From Daucus carota subsp. sativus (taxonomy: Eukaryota; Streptophyta; Magnoliopsida; Apiales; Apiaceae): DNA of 64,000 nucleotides. The stretch is taken from assembly GCF_001625215.2 (NCBI RefSeq), contig NC_030381.2:6349131-6413130 (forward strand), in the 5' to 3' direction. This document shows, piece after piece, positions 10,680 through 21,236 of this stretch. Position numbers and translations under genes: made by a program. Positions within the stretch are counted from its first letter, which is position 1, and each line of letters starts with the position of its first letter. The notes beneath the pieces are model-generated. The model was given only the letters and a program-made list of their open reading frames with translations, did not search any database and had not been told where the DNA came from.

Positions 10680-13133
10680 ATGAGTACGCAAAAGATCAGT
10701 AGCATCAAAATCCCACCGTTCAGCCAGGAACACTTTGGCCTATGGAAGAGGCACATGTTCCTATTCCTCCGCACCGCGAACAGAAAATACATTGGGATTT
10801 TAGACAAGGGTGTTACTACTCCGATGAAGGTCATATTAGCACACGAAGAGGATGGTGTGTTGATACCTCATCAGGTCATTCCGAAAGAACTTTCTGAGTA
10901 CACAGATGAAGAGAGTGATCAGATGAACTTAGATGATGCTCTTCAACTAATCTTGGTTGAATCTCTAAATCCAGTGATGTACAATGCTGTTGTAAATTGT
11001 ACGAACGCCAAGCAAATCTGGGATACATTAGAGATTATCAATGAAGGCTCAGAGGAAGTTAGGGAAAACAAGAAAGAGATACTGATGGCTCAGTATGAAC
11101 AGTTTGGTTCCCATCCCGGTGAAGGGATTTCAGAAGTATTTATCAGACTTAATAATTTGATAAATAATTTAAATCTGAATGGGAAATTCTACGACAAGAA
11201 AGAAGTCAACTTGAAGTTTCTCTTGACCCTTCCCGAACATCTGGAACACAGAATCACTGCCATCAGGGAAAGCAGAGATCTGCATGAGATTTCTCTGGAA
11301 AGACTCTACGGAGTTTTGAAAACTTATGAACTGGAGCAAGTTCAGAGTAAACAGAGATATGGCTGGGGTAAAACACAGAACCATTCGAGAGCTCTAGTTG
11401 TTGTGTCACCTGTACTGGAAGAAAAGAAGAAGGATGTTGTTGTTCTTTCTAAGACTACTCAGGAGCTTGTTGTACCTGAGATGGGTCAGACTGCCTCTTC
11501 CAGTGGTGATGATGAGTTCTATACAATGGAAGAGCTGGAACTGTTAGAAGATCAATCTCTATCCCTGTTTGCCAAGAAGTTTGGAAACATGAGATTCCGG
11601 AAGAACCCTTCCTATAAATACAAACCTACTGTTAGTAAGTTTCAGAAGGGGGGCTATTCATCTTCTACAAGCAAAGGAGGATACAAGACTGGGATGGTAG
11701 ACAGAAGCAAGTTCAAATGCTTCAATTGTGGTGAACCTGGACACTTTGCAACTGAATGCAAGCAGCCCAAGGTTCAAGGAAAGAGAAAGGATTCGTATGA
11801 TGAGCTGAAGCAGAAGTATGATGCCTTAGTAAGAAAGCATCATGGAACTTCTGGAAGTCAAAGCTTCAAGAGCAAATCATATCTAGCAGAAGGGAAAAGC
11901 TGGGATGATACAGATAGTGATGAAGAAGAGCAGATTGGGAATGTTGCTCTCATGGCTAATGCTGGATCATCTTCACCTCCTCCTGCTGGAAGCTTTCAGG
12001 TAGATCCTACATGCCCTAAACTGTTTATGCAATTAGGACTCGAAAGAGATGATGCTATTAAAAGGTTGAAAGCTGCCAATCTTAAAATTGATACTTTAGT
12101 CTTAGATATTCATGCTTATAAAATGAATGAGATGAAAGTATTAAAACCTAAAATAGAACAATTGACTATGGATTTAGGATTACAATGTGCTAAAGTCAAA
12201 GTTCTAGAGAAAGGTGAGATTGCTTTAAGACTTCAGCTAGACGAAGAGAAAGTGAAATGTAAAGCCTTTAAGGATGCCTCCATGATAGTCAAAGAACTTA
12301 ATGATAAACAAGAGATCAAGAGAACTGTTGGAATAGGCTTTGACTATAACAAATCTGTAGGTAAGGCTAGTAACATTACTCCCTTTAAGAAGAGTGCAAA
12401 GGAGAGAGGAATTCCTTTTGTTTTGAAAGATTCCCCTCAACCTTTGTTTAAGGCCTCAGAAGCTGAACCTCTGTTAGAAACTCCTGTTGTCATTAAATAT
12501 GAACTCAAACAGGAAGACCTTAAAATGAAAGAGAGTAATGAGAAGAAAGATGAGATCCCGACATCACTGAAACCAATCAAAGTGAAAGGCAATGTTAGGT
12601 TGCCTAAAGCTGGTTTAGGTGTCAAATCTGAGAGAACCAAATTCAACAAGCCTAATAGTTTTGTGAATAGTAAGAACAAGAACAATAGATGTCATTCTAC
12701 TGAGAACTTTAAATCTGATAACAAGGTTAGAGTAGAATCTATTGATGTTCCTACTACTATGACTGATACTCCTGTTGTTCCTGCTTTTGATGCATGTCAT
12801 AAATACTGTGGTGTTGATAATTGTATGACTTGTGCTTTCAATTTGATGTCTGCATATTTTAAAAATTTGCATGCTAAAAATGAAAACACATCACCTAGAC
12901 AACACACAAACAACAAGCATGCTAGATCAAAGACTGCTAGTCCTTCTCACAAGAGAAAGGAGACTTATGTTCCGAAGCCTAAAACCAAGGTTTATAAGGC
13001 TGTTGTTAAGGAAGTAAGTTCAGTCAAATCTGAACCAAGTATCAGTCCAAGGGGCTCTGTTGTTACACCTGATAGAAATCAGTTCTTTAAGTTTGCTGGA
13101 CCCAATCAAGTGTGGGTCCCAAAGGATGTTTAA
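10680..13133 (+). CDS. gag: Retrotransposon Gag polyprotein (copia)
   Basis: An 817-residue ORF from ATG to TAA. The N-terminal third is the UBN2-type copia Gag domain, with FSQEHFGLWKRHM near residue 14 and the LMAQYEQF and LNNLINNLN helices further on. A CCHC zinc knuckle, CFNCGEPGHFATEC, lies at about residues 347-360, preceded by a basic Gly/Ser-rich stretch. The middle and C-terminal parts are charged and probably coiled (about 450-540), ending in a basic region with GPNQVWVPK, a motif commonly found just upstream of protease in this lineage. It forms the nucleocapsid-like particle that packages element RNA in the cytoplasm. The ORF is longer than most copia Gags because of the C-terminal tail. 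It ends in a UAA in the same frame as pol. Confidence 0.95.
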   Translation: MSTQKISSIKIPPFSQEHFGLWKRHMFLFLRTANRKYIGILDKGVTTPMKVILAHEEDGVLIPHQVIPKELSEYTDEESDQMNLDDALQLILVESLNPVMYNAVVNCTNAKQIWDTLEIINEGSEEVRENKKEILMAQYEQFGSHPGEGISEVFIRLNNLINNLNLNGKFYDKKEVNLKFLLTLPEHLEHRITAIRESRDLHEISLERLYGVLKTYELEQVQSKQRYGWGKTQNHSRALVVVSPVLEEKKKDVVVLSKTTQELVVPEMGQTASSSGDDEFYTMEELELLEDQSLSLFAKKFGNMRFRKNPSYKYKPTVSKFQKGGYSSSTSKGGYKTGMVDRSKFKCFNCGEPGHFATECKQPKVQGKRKDSYDELKQKYDALVRKHHGTSGSQSFKSKSYLAEGKSWDDTDSDEEEQIGNVALMANAGSSSPPPAGSFQVDPTCPKLFMQLGLERDDAIKRLKAANLKIDTLVLDIHAYKMNEMKVLKPKIEQLTMDLGLQCAKVKVLEKGEIALRLQLDEEKVKCKAFKDASMIVKELNDKQEIKRTVGIGFDYNKSVGKASNITPFKKSAKERGIPFVLKDSPQPLFKASEAEPLLETPVVIKYELKQEDLKMKESNEKKDEIPTSLKPIKVKGNVRLPKAGLGVKSERTKFNKPNSFVNSKNKNNRCHSTENFKSDNKVRVESIDVPTTMTDTPVVPAFDACHKYCGVDNCMTCAFNLMSAYFKNLHAKNENTSPRQHTNNKHARSKTASPSHKRKETYVPKPKTKVYKAVVKEVSSVKSEPSISPRGSVVTPDRNQFFKFAGPNQVWVPKDV

Positions 13134-13151
13134 TCAAGTTGTCTTTTGCAG
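13014..13151 (+). other. Candidate intron spanning the gag stop codon
   Basis: A donor GTAAGT (13014-13019) and an acceptor TTGTCTTTTGCAG (ending 13151), with a TTAAT branch-point-like site about 20 bp before it, bound a 138-bp segment. Both boundaries fall between codons of the gag/pol frame, and the segment contains the gag UAA at 13131-13133. Removing it would leave gag and pol in one frame. Splicing itself is inferred, not observed. Confidence 0.45.
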
Positions 13152-16100
13152 GGTGCCAGTGGAATTGTTCGTGTTACCTGGGTGCTTGACAGTGGAGCGT
13201 CAATGCACATGACTGGCAACAAATCCCTGCTGGAGGACATAAGAGAAGGAGCTGGCCCTACAGTCAGTTTTGCTGATAATAGCAAAGGTCGTACTGTGGG
13301 ATATGGCAAGTACAAAATTGGAAGGATCATCATAGAAGATATTGCAATAGTTGAAGGACTTCAACATAATCTCCTGAGTGTCAGTCAATTCTGTGACAAA
13401 GGATATTATGTTCATTTTGAAAAGGAGATATGTATCATTAAACATATCAAGGATAAGCGTCCTTCACTATGTGGCATAAGGAAAGGCAATATATTCGTAG
13501 CTGATTTGTCTTCAGGACCTGGAAACGAAGTTCACTGTTTCTACGCCAAAGCGTCTGCTGAAGATAGTTGGTTATGGCATAAGAAACTCTCACACCTCAA
13601 CTTCAAAACCATGAACTCTCTAGTCAAGAGAGATCTAGTGAGAGGTTTGCCTTCCCTGGAATTCTCAACTGATGATCTTTGTGAAGCTTGTCAGAAAGGA
13701 AAAGCGAAGAGAGCATCTCACAAAGGCAAAACCATCAATACCATTACAGATCCACTTCATTTGTTGCATATGGATTTGTTTGGCCCTGTGAATGTTGCAT
13801 CTATTGATGGAGGAAGATATGCCTTAGTCATTGTGGATGACTTCTCGAAATTTACTTGGGTTTACTTCCTGGCTTCTAAGGATGAAACCCCGTTGACAGT
13901 GATTGATCATATAAAGTTAGTTGAATTGGATAAAGGTGTGCCAGTCAAAGCTGTAAGGTCAGACAATGGCACAGAATTCAAGAATCAAACTCTAATCAAC
14001 TTTTACTCTGAAAAGGGAATTAGAAGGCAGTATTCAGCACCAAGGACTCCACAGCAGAATGGAGTCGTTGAAAGAAAGAATCGTACACTGATCGAAGCTG
14101 CAAGGACTATGATTGCTGAAGCAAAGCTTCCACTGTACTTTTGGGCTGAAGCTGTGTCTACTGCCTGCTACACCCAGAATAGAACTTTGATAAACAAGGA
14201 TCATATGAAAACTCCATTTCATCTGTATAACAACAAGAAGCCTTATGTCAAACATCTTCATGTATTTGGAGCCAAGTGTTATGTTCTCAAAGATGGTGAA
14301 GAGAACTTGAACAAGTTTGAGCCAAAGGCATCTGAAGCAATTTTTGTTGGTTATACAAACAATGCTTATAGAGTTTTTGTAATTGATACTCTGTCAGTGA
14401 AAGTTAGTGTCAATGTAACATTTGATGACACTAAACTACCAAGTTTACAATCTGCTGATCCATCTGAATCTCTGAAGTTTGATAACTATCCAGATTCTGA
14501 TTCAGATGATGATGTGCCACCTGAGGTTGCAACAGGTGATGACAACAATGATAATGATCCAGGCAATGGTGGAGGAAATGGCAATAATGCTGGAGATTCC
14601 ACTAATGCTAGTGGTGGATCATCAAGTCAACCTGGCAACAGCTCAGGGGGAGCTGGTGGATCAACTAGTCACACACATCAGCCTAATGATGATACTGCTG
14701 AATCATCAAGGACACAACTTCCAAGGGAAAGGATTTGGAGCAGAGATCATCCCTTTGATCTGATTATTGGTGATCCTGATGTTGGTGTAAGGACTAGAAG
14801 TGCTACGACAAATGAATGTTTATTTTCTGGATTTCTATCTCAACTAGAACCAAAGAAAATAGAAGAAGCACTTGCTGATCCTGATTGGGTTCTTGCCATG
14901 CAAGAAGAACTCAATCAATTTGAGAGACAAGAAGTCTGGGCCCTGGTTCCAAGACCAAAAGGAAAATCTACTATTGGAGCTAGATGGGTCTTCCGTAACA
15001 AGTTAGATGGTGATGGCATTGTTGTGAGAAATAAAGCCAGACTGGTTGCAAAAGGTTATTCTCAGGAAGAAGGAATTGATTATGATGAAACCTATGCTCC
15101 AGTTGCTCGTCTTGAAGCCATCAGAATATTTCTTGCATTTGCTGCACACTCCAACTTCAAAGTTTATCAGATGGATGTGAAAAGTGCATTTCTGAATGGA
15201 AAGCTGGAAGAAGAAGTATATCTGGAACAGCCCCCTGGCTTTGAAAATCCAGAGTTTGCTGATTTTGTGTACTTCCTATTCAAAGCTGTCTATGGACTCA
15301 AGCAGTCACCAAGAACATGGTATGACACCCTCTCTGAATTTTTGATTGAAAATAAATTTACTAGAGGTGTCATAGACAAAACTCTCTTTTACAAATTGCA
15401 TGATAATGATATGATATTTGTTCAAATATATGTTGATGATATTATATTTGGTTCTACTAACGATAACTTGTGCAAGAGATTTGCTAAGTTAATGCAGAGT
15501 AATTATGAGATGAGTATGATGGGTGAACTGTCCTACTTCCTTGGTCTTCAAGTAAGCCAAAAGGAAGATGGAATATTCATTTGCCAATCAAAGTATGTCA
15601 GAGATCTTCTAAGAAAGTTCAATTTAGAAGACTCTTCTCCGGCAAAGACACCCATGGCCACTGCCACAAAGCTTGACCAGGATAAATCTGGTAAGAAAGT
15701 TGATATTACAAGCTATCGAGGTATGATTGGCTCTTTACTTTATCTTACTGCAAGTAGACCAGATATCATGTTTGCAACATGTTTATGTGCTAGGTTTCAG
15801 GCTGATCCTAAGGAATCACATCTTATAGCCGTCAAAAGAATCTTTAGATATCTTAAGGGTACACCTGGTTTAGGTATTTGGTACCCTAAGAATACTGGTT
15901 TTGACTTAACCGGCTATACAGATTCTGATTATGCAGGTTGCAGGATTGATAGAAAGAGTACGTCTGGAAGCTGTCAATTTCTAGGACGTCGGTTGGTTTC
16001 CTGGTACAGCAAGAAGCAACACTCTGTGTCTACTTCTACTGCTGAAGCTGAGTACATAGCTGCTGGCAGTTGCTGTGCTCAGATTCTCTGGATCAGAAAC

Positions 16101-16373
16101 CAATTAAATGATTATGGTATTTCTGTCGACAAAATTCCAATATTTTGTGACAATACCAGTGCCATAGCCATTTCAAACAATCCAGTGCAACACTCCAGGA
16201 CCAAGCACATAGATATCAGGTATCATTTTATTCGAGAACATGTCATGAATGGAACTGTGGTGTTACATTTTGTACCCACGGCTGATCAAATTGCTGACAT
16301 CTTCACTAAACCACTTGATGAATCCACTTTCTCTAAGTTGGTTTGTGAGCTAGGGATGTTAAATATGCCATGA
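13134..16373 (+). CDS. pol: Retrotransposon Pol: protease, integrase, reverse transcriptase, RNase H
   Basis: Open from just after the gag stop, in the gag frame, with no ATG near the start; a TTG at 13146 is not a credible plant start. Counting from 13146: aspartic protease LDSGAS with the catalytic Asp near residue 15; the HHCC pre-integrase region ([10 protein letters not shown] ... CEACQKGK) about 143-182; an integrase core with Asp210 (HMDLFG), Asp273 (SDNGTEF) and Glu309, i.e. 35 residues between the last two; the copia reverse transcriptase from about 595, with YVDD at 762-765; and RNase H with TDSDYAG, STAEAEY and [11 protein letters not shown]. It ends in GMLNMP followed by TGA. All catalytic residues I checked are present, so the enzyme set looks functional. 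A Gly/Ser/Asp-rich linker separates integrase from reverse transcriptase. Pol must be made either by stop readthrough or by splicing across 13014-13151. Confidence 0.95.
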   Translation, partial: SSCLLQGASGIVRVTWVLDSGASMHMTGNKSLLEDIREGAGPTVSFADNSKGRTVGYGKYKIGRIIIEDIAIVEGLQHNLLSVSQFCDKGYYVHFEKEICIIKHIKDKRPSLCGIRKGNIFVADLSSGPGNEVHCFYAKASAEDSWLWHKKLSHLNFKTMNSLVKRDLVRGLPSLEFSTDDLCEACQKGKAKRASHKGKTINTITDPLHLLHMDLFGPVNVASIDGGRYALVIVDDFSKFTWVYFLASKDETPLTVIDHIKLVELDKGVPVKAVRSDNGTEFKNQTLINFYSEKGIRRQYSAPRTPQQNGVVERKNRTLIEAARTMIAEAKLPLYFWAEAVSTACYTQNRTLINKDHMKTPFHLYNNKKPYVKHLHVFGAKCYVLKDGEENLNKFEPKASEAIFVGYTNNAYRVFVIDTLSVKVSVNVTFDDTKLPSLQSADPSESLKFDNYPDSDSDDDVPPEVATGDDNNDNDPGNGGGNGNNAGDSTNASGGSSSQPGNSSGGAGGSTSHTHQPNDDTAESSRTQLPRERIWSRDHPFDLIIGDPDVGVRTRSATTNECLFSGFLSQLEPKKIEEALADPDWVLAMQEELNQFERQEVWALVPRPKGKSTIGARWVFRNKLDGDGIVVRNKARLVAKGYSQEEGIDYDETYAPVARLEAIRIFLAFAAHSNFKVYQMDVKSAFLNGKLEEEVYLEQPPGFENPEFADFVYFLFKAVYGLKQSPRTWYDTLSEFLIENKFTRGVIDKTLFYKLHDNDMIFVQIYVDDIIFGSTNDNLCKRFAKLMQSNYEMSMMGELSYFLGLQVSQKEDGIFICQSKYVRDLLRKFNLEDSSPAKTPMATATKLDQDKSGKKVDITSYRGMIGSLLYLTASRPDIMFATCLCARFQADPKESHLIAVKRIFRYLKGTPGLGIWYPKNTGFDLTGYTDSDYAGCRIDRKSTSGSCQFLGRRLVSWYSKKQHSVSTSTAEAEYIAAGSCCAQILWIRNQLNDYGISVDKIPIFCDNTSAIAISNNPVQHSRTKHIDIRYHFIREHVMNGTVVLHFVPTADQIADIFTKPLDESTFSKLVCELGMLNMP

Positions 16374-16841
16374 TTCTTTTTGTATATTTTATATATTTGT
16401 TTTATATATTATTATATATTTTTGTGAATTTTCTGTGTAATTATATGTATTTTATTAGATTTTATATAATTGTTTGTAAATTATCTGATAATTTTCTGTG
16501 TAATTATGCATGTTCATATATGTCTCTGTTAATTTTCTAAGTGCTGCATACTCCCCTGTATTATTTTTCAAGCATTTAGATAATTATTTGTTTCTATTTT
16601 GTATTTTTCAAAATTAATTAAGCATAAATATTAGTTTTTAAGTTAATTCATTTTAATGAATTAAAGTTAAATTCATAAATATTTATATTTAATTAAAGTT
16701 GAATTTTACAAAATATTTGTGTAATATTCTAGATTTTATTTATATTAGGTTTTTGATTTTATGTGTAAAAAGGTTTTATTTCAAAAGAAAATCAAAAATC
16801 ATAATATTTGCATATATTTCTGTTCTTAATTTTATTTAACT
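16374..16841 (+). other. AT-rich post-pol spacer
   Basis: No ORF. It contains two near-copies of GAATTTTCTGTGTAATTAT (near 16425 and 16488) in TATATTTT-rich DNA. It links pol to the repeat cluster ahead of the third ORF. Confidence 0.6.
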
Positions 16842-17101
16842 CGGCATGACAATCTGAAAAATTGTCATACCGAGTCTGAGTGCCTGTTTTGAGTTTCTCG
16901 GTATGACAATGAGTCATATGTCATATTAAGGTAAGTTGTGTGTTTCATACGCTTTATGAAACTCGGTATGACAATTTAATCATTTGTCATACCGAGTTCT
17001 TTTAAACCCTCACCAACCCGTTTAAACCTCGGTATGACAATCATTTAGATTGTCATACCGAAGTCAAAAAACCAATATGACATAACCTCTTTTGTCATAC
17101 C
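16842..17101. repeat. Internal cluster of CTCGGTATGACAAT dyads
   Basis: The motif family of the LTR U3 recurs here as inverted pairs: 16842-16853 with 16861-16874, a degenerate pair from 16897, 16962-16975 with 16983-16996, and 17028-17041 with 17049-17060, followed by a single TTTGTCATACC at 17091-17101. Arms are about 12-14 bp and spacers 7 bp, giving near-perfect hairpins or dimer sites. It lies 600-860 bp before the ATG of the third ORF. Confidence 0.9.
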
Positions 17102-17144
17102 ACTGTACCACTTCACCTTCACTCGCGATATACACACACAGCCG

Positions 17145-17159
17145 TATATATATATATAT
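17145..17159 (+). promoter_or_regulatory. Possible internal promoter (TATA) for the third ORF
   Basis: A TATATATATATATAT run lies 45 bp after the internal motif cluster. The sequence that follows (TTCAAGTTTTCTCG..., AACTTGCTGGTTA) resembles the sequence after the LTR TATA box (TTCAAGTTGTTTGT, AACTTGCTATTCG). The arrangement of motif array, TATA and similar downstream sequence copies the LTR promoter layout. Promoter activity is inferred. Confidence 0.4.
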
Positions 17160-17705
17160 CGCCATTGTTTCTTCGCCGAGTTTTTCAAGTTTTCTCGTTA
17201 TAAACTTGCTGGTTACTATCTTTTCAAGCGTTTATTGCTTGCTGGTTGCTAATTAATCGTATTCTGAGCCGTTATTCTGCCAAAATTTCGAGAGAATTTC
17301 AAACCCTTATTTCACGATTTCGAGGCTGTTTACACGCGATTTGTGCTCGTTTGTGGCCTTCAAATCTTTGTTGTGATCATCCCTTGAGTTTCCCATCTGC
17401 ATTTCGAAGTGTTTAACAGATTTGGAGGTTGGGGCTTTTCGACTTTTAGTTCGAATTTTGAAGGGTTTTTCGAGAATATTAGGACTTGTTTGGATTATTG
17501 GTGAACTTTGGGACTTTGTTGGATATTGTGGAATTAAATTGGCTATTTACAATTTAATTAATTTTTAATTCGAGTTTAATCAATTAATTCGAATTATTAA
17601 TTAATTGGTTAATTGTTAATTAATTATTAATTGAAATTTACGAGAAATTTGAGAATTAACATTTTATTTGAAAAATTCTCGTTTAATTCAATTTTTAATT
17701 ATAAA

Positions 17706-20700
17706 ATGGCGGGCCAATTTGTTATTGGTGAGACCAACTACAACGGATATTTGGACCCTGATTCCAGCTTAGAGAGATTCCGACCTTGGGTGAGGTTTCT
17801 GAATAGTCAAAGTTTAGTCAGCACGGCCATCACTGCTCATGCTGATTTACAGATTCGTCCACTCCAAGACTTCTACTCCTCTGCACTTAATACCACTCTC
17901 TTGGACAGCTACAGGGTTTCGGGAAATATTACTGGAGGTCGGAGCATTACCATTTCAGTAGATGATGTCAACAGAATTCTTGGGTTTCCACGAAACAACT
18001 TTGCTGAGATTCCGACAGATGCTGAAATTACTCAATTCTTTCAGACCATTCTTTATCAGGGAGAGATACATCTACCAAGAATGCTGAAAGGGAACTTGAA
18101 ACCTGAGTGGGATTTATTCTTCGATACTCTGGCAAAGGTCTTTTCCCCAACCACTCGAAGTAACTTTAATATCATATCCTCCCTTCTTCAAATCATTGGA
18201 TTCTGCATTGTTCACAATCGACGAATCAACTTTGGCAAGTTGATTCTTCAGTCGATTCTAAAGAAGTTGGGACCACTCAGTAGTCGATCAGTTGCACAGA
18301 ATCCCAGGGTTGTCTGTTTTTACCCTCGGTTCTTAATGCTGTTTTTGAATGATAAGATGATGGACGCTGAGAAGAATGCATACTTCAACTCTCCAATTAC
18401 ACCAACTCAGCGTGTCTGTACGAAGTTGATGAAAGCTCTGACAAACAAAAGAAAACATGAGAATCTTCCACTCATAGTAACTCCATACTTGATGGAGCAG
18501 ATCAATGCTCAGCCACAACAACTTCATCAATTCCAAGTGGCTCAACCTCAACAGCTACAGCCTCAACAAGCTCAACCACAACAACAGCAACCACAAGAAC
18601 CAGAACCACTTCAAATGCAACAACAACAACAACACCAATCACCACACCAATCACCATATCAATCACCACATCAATCTCCATACCAATCACCACACCATTC
18701 CCCTCTACATCAAACACACCAATCACAATCATTTGAAGACGAACCTCAGGAATACAACTTCTTCGAAGCTCAACCGTCTTCATCTGAACCTCTACCACAA
18801 CAACACAACCACTATATACCACAAACACAATCAACCTCCCAACCTTTACCTGCTGACTCAACATCAAATCCAGAGTTGCAGTCCTTTCGACAGGACCTAC
18901 AGGTAGCTCAGGTACTTTCTGACTTCTCATCTAATTTTAATGTTGATGTATCAGATTTTGTTGGTGACATTGATTTTGTTTTCCAGCCTACCAGCAATGA
19001 ACCTGACAACACACAGGTTCATAACCTAGCTGAAGATTCTCTTCAACAAATATTCGTTTCTCCAAACACATCAACCAACACTTCAATGCAACCTGTTCGT
19101 AAAGTTGCGAGGAAACGGAGTTCGAGTAGTTTAACGAGTCAACCCGCAGCTCTGTCTTCCATTAAGAAGCCTAGGTTGGAAGCCCTGGAGACATCTGCAG
19201 CCTCATCCTTGCCTTCCCAAAAAGGCTTGGACTTGGAACAGGCAATGAAACAGTCTCTGGACTCATTCTCTCAACAGAATGAAGCCATTGAAGTTGACCG
19301 CTCTGCCACGGTACCCTGTACAGAGTCAAGCACTGCGCTAGCACTCACGCTAGTGCAAGACCAAACAAATACACAGGTTCCTATGTTTACTGATTGCACA
19401 GATTTTCAAAACCAGTTTATCATGTATGAAAACTTTTCTGATCAAACTTTCTTTTCTGATCAGGCGGTACTTGGCAACGTGCAAGTAAACTTGCCCTCAC
19501 AGGCTTCCGGAGGACAGTTTGTTCCTCCACTACCTTTGAACCCATCTCAGGGGGCATTGGTAGTTTATACAGGTACAGCTGGAAGAGTGCAAACAATGAG
19601 TGATGAAAGGCAAACACCGAGCGATACACATGCACGTGAGGCTAGTGAAACAGCTATGAGTGTACGTGAGGTGAGTGCACACACTGACCCGGCTCTGTTT
19701 GAGGAACAAATGTCTAAGCTTAGAGCTGAATTAGCCCGGATGATAGCTGAAAATGAGAGGCTAAAGGGTGCACAGTTGGTGACCCTAGAGAAGAAAGCTG
19801 ATGAAAGCCCATCCAGTTCTTCCAGGGATGAGCTTAAAGGAGAAATTCATGAGTTGACTGTCGAGATGAGATCTAATCATGCACTGTATATGTCAAAATT
19901 TGATGATATCGACAGAAAGCTGGATCAACTCCTCAGGAACTCAAAGTCAGATGCTGATACCTCCAGAGAGGATCCCTCAACTAAGGGGGAGAATAGAAGA
20001 GATAGAGGAGGAGATGGAGACAAAGGTGACAAGGGAAATAGTTCAAATCAAAGCAATAAAGGGAATACTTCTGAATCTGCCCCTGACACTTCTGGAAAGT
20101 CAAAAGGCAAGGAGCCGTTACATCAATCTGAGAATGTCTTTGATTCTGATAACTATGATGATTTTTTACAAGACATGGATGATGATGACGTCTTCGATGC
20201 TACTTACCGTCAAGCAGAGGAAGAAGGTAAATTTGAGGAGAACTATTTATTCCAAGATGAAGAACCTGTTGATCCTGAACACGAAGAAAATGTCCGGAAG
20301 TTTAAAGCTGAGAATGAAGCTAGGAAGCGTAAGCTTCGAGATTACCAGAAACTTCTAGACGACAAGTTGATAACAGAAGAGCAAATCAAGAAAGAAAAGC
20401 AGAAAATCTATGATGCTGCGTGCAAGCAGAAGAATCTTGATATAAGAAGGAAAGTTGGAAAAAGCTGGGACATCGCAAAGAGGATTTTCAATGGACCTCA
20501 AAGGGAGTCTTTCAATGACAGAAAGTTCTTATCTCTGATCTACGATCTTCGAGAGGTAAACCCTGACGAGGATATCTTTATGCATGCCTTCGCTTTAGAA
20601 ATTGATTACTTGACTGTTGGAGTCAATAACTTGCTAGAACAGTGGGAGCTGATTGTATATACACGGAGAAATGGTTCATTCAGATTATCTGTTGAATTTC

Positions 20701-21236
20701 TTAAATCATTCTCTGTGTCTGAGCTCTGGGTACTTCGCAATAAGGTAAAGCGATGCTCCAACCTGAACGAACTCCTTCGTGATAAGCTGTTGGATTGTGC
20801 TGTCTTCAACAGTCCACAGGTTGTCAAGAATCCATATTGTGTAAAGTTCGTTCACAAGGAGCTCTTAAGCACTGTCTATCTGAATGAAGAGGCTTTATCA
20901 AAGTATCCTGCTAAGCAACTGGCTCTAGCATCCACTCTACTTCGAACCAAGGGCTTCGCTTCTAAAGCCAAGTCTGATGCTGATGATGTGATTCTAGCTT
21001 ACTGCACCCGAAGGAATATTTCTCAATATTTCCGGAGGATGAAGAATGTTACAAAGGCTCAGCCATCAGACTTCCAGGAAGACCCTGTAGAGTTGGAAGT
21101 GTTACATCAACTGGCTCTGGCACGAGAACGTAAGAAGCGTGGTGAGTCCACTACATCAGAAGTGCCATCCAGAGAAGAACCGTCAACTCCTGTCCTTCAC
21201 AGTTCAGATATCGAAGAAGGGGAAGTTGATCTTTAG
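17706..21236 (+). CDS. Third retrotransposon ORF (env-position protein), function unknown
   Basis: A 1,176-residue ORF starting at ATG 17706 (MAGQFVIGETNYNG) and ending in TAG. It lies between pol and the 3' LTR, the place where SIRE-lineage elements carry a so-called envelope-like ORF. Visible parts: a globular N-terminal region to about residue 265 (with SVDDVNRILGFP); a Gln/Pro-rich region at about 268-385 with tandem QSPY/QSPH units; a Ser-rich region with a basic RKVARKRSSS near 465; a predicted coiled coil at about 665-750 (FEEQMSKLRAELARMIAEN...); an acidic patch DMDDDDVFD; and a charged helical C-terminal third. I see no signal peptide and no convincing transmembrane segment, which argues against a classical envelope protein. 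The leader upstream is long and may have its own promoter. Confidence 0.85.
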   Translation: MAGQFVIGETNYNGYLDPDSSLERFRPWVRFLNSQSLVSTAITAHADLQIRPLQDFYSSALNTTLLDSYRVSGNITGGRSITISVDDVNRILGFPRNNFAEIPTDAEITQFFQTILYQGEIHLPRMLKGNLKPEWDLFFDTLAKVFSPTTRSNFNIISSLLQIIGFCIVHNRRINFGKLILQSILKKLGPLSSRSVAQNPRVVCFYPRFLMLFLNDKMMDAEKNAYFNSPITPTQRVCTKLMKALTNKRKHENLPLIVTPYLMEQINAQPQQLHQFQVAQPQQLQPQQAQPQQQQPQEPEPLQMQQQQQHQSPHQSPYQSPHQSPYQSPHHSPLHQTHQSQSFEDEPQEYNFFEAQPSSSEPLPQQHNHYIPQTQSTSQPLPADSTSNPELQSFRQDLQVAQVLSDFSSNFNVDVSDFVGDIDFVFQPTSNEPDNTQVHNLAEDSLQQIFVSPNTSTNTSMQPVRKVARKRSSSSLTSQPAALSSIKKPRLEALETSAASSLPSQKGLDLEQAMKQSLDSFSQQNEAIEVDRSATVPCTESSTALALTLVQDQTNTQVPMFTDCTDFQNQFIMYENFSDQTFFSDQAVLGNVQVNLPSQASGGQFVPPLPLNPSQGALVVYTGTAGRVQTMSDERQTPSDTHAREASETAMSVREVSAHTDPALFEEQMSKLRAELARMIAENERLKGAQLVTLEKKADESPSSSSRDELKGEIHELTVEMRSNHALYMSKFDDIDRKLDQLLRNSKSDADTSREDPSTKGENRRDRGGDGDKGDKGNSSNQSNKGNTSESAPDTSGKSKGKEPLHQSENVFDSDNYDDFLQDMDDDDVFDATYRQAEEEGKFEENYLFQDEEPVDPEHEENVRKFKAENEARKRKLRDYQKLLDDKLITEEQIKKEKQKIYDAACKQKNLDIRRKVGKSWDIAKRIFNGPQRESFNDRKFLSLIYDLREVNPDEDIFMHAFALEIDYLTVGVNNLLEQWELIVYTRRNGSFRLSVEFLKSFSVSELWVLRNKVKRCSNLNELLRDKLLDCAVFNSPQVVKNPYCVKFVHKELLSTVYLNEEALSKYPAKQLALASTLLRTKGFASKAKSDADDVILAYCTRRNISQYFRRMKNVTKAQPSDFQEDPVELEVLHQLALARERKKRGESTTSEVPSREEPSTPVLHSSDIEEGEVDL

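Noticed and set aside
13146..13148. TTG as the start codon of pol
   Set aside because: Plants do not normally initiate at TTG; the upstream frame is open back to the gag stop, so pol is made by readthrough or splicing.
17631..17705. N-terminal extension of the third ORF from a TTG
   Set aside because: AT-rich leader sequence; the ATG at 17706 is the first credible start.
18502..18930. 142-residue minus-strand ORF opposite the Gln/Pro-rich tract
   Set aside because: Val-rich shadow of CAA/CCA repeats in the real ORF.
19879..20358. 159-residue plus-strand ORF inside the third ORF
   Set aside because: Out-of-frame shadow of the large ORF.
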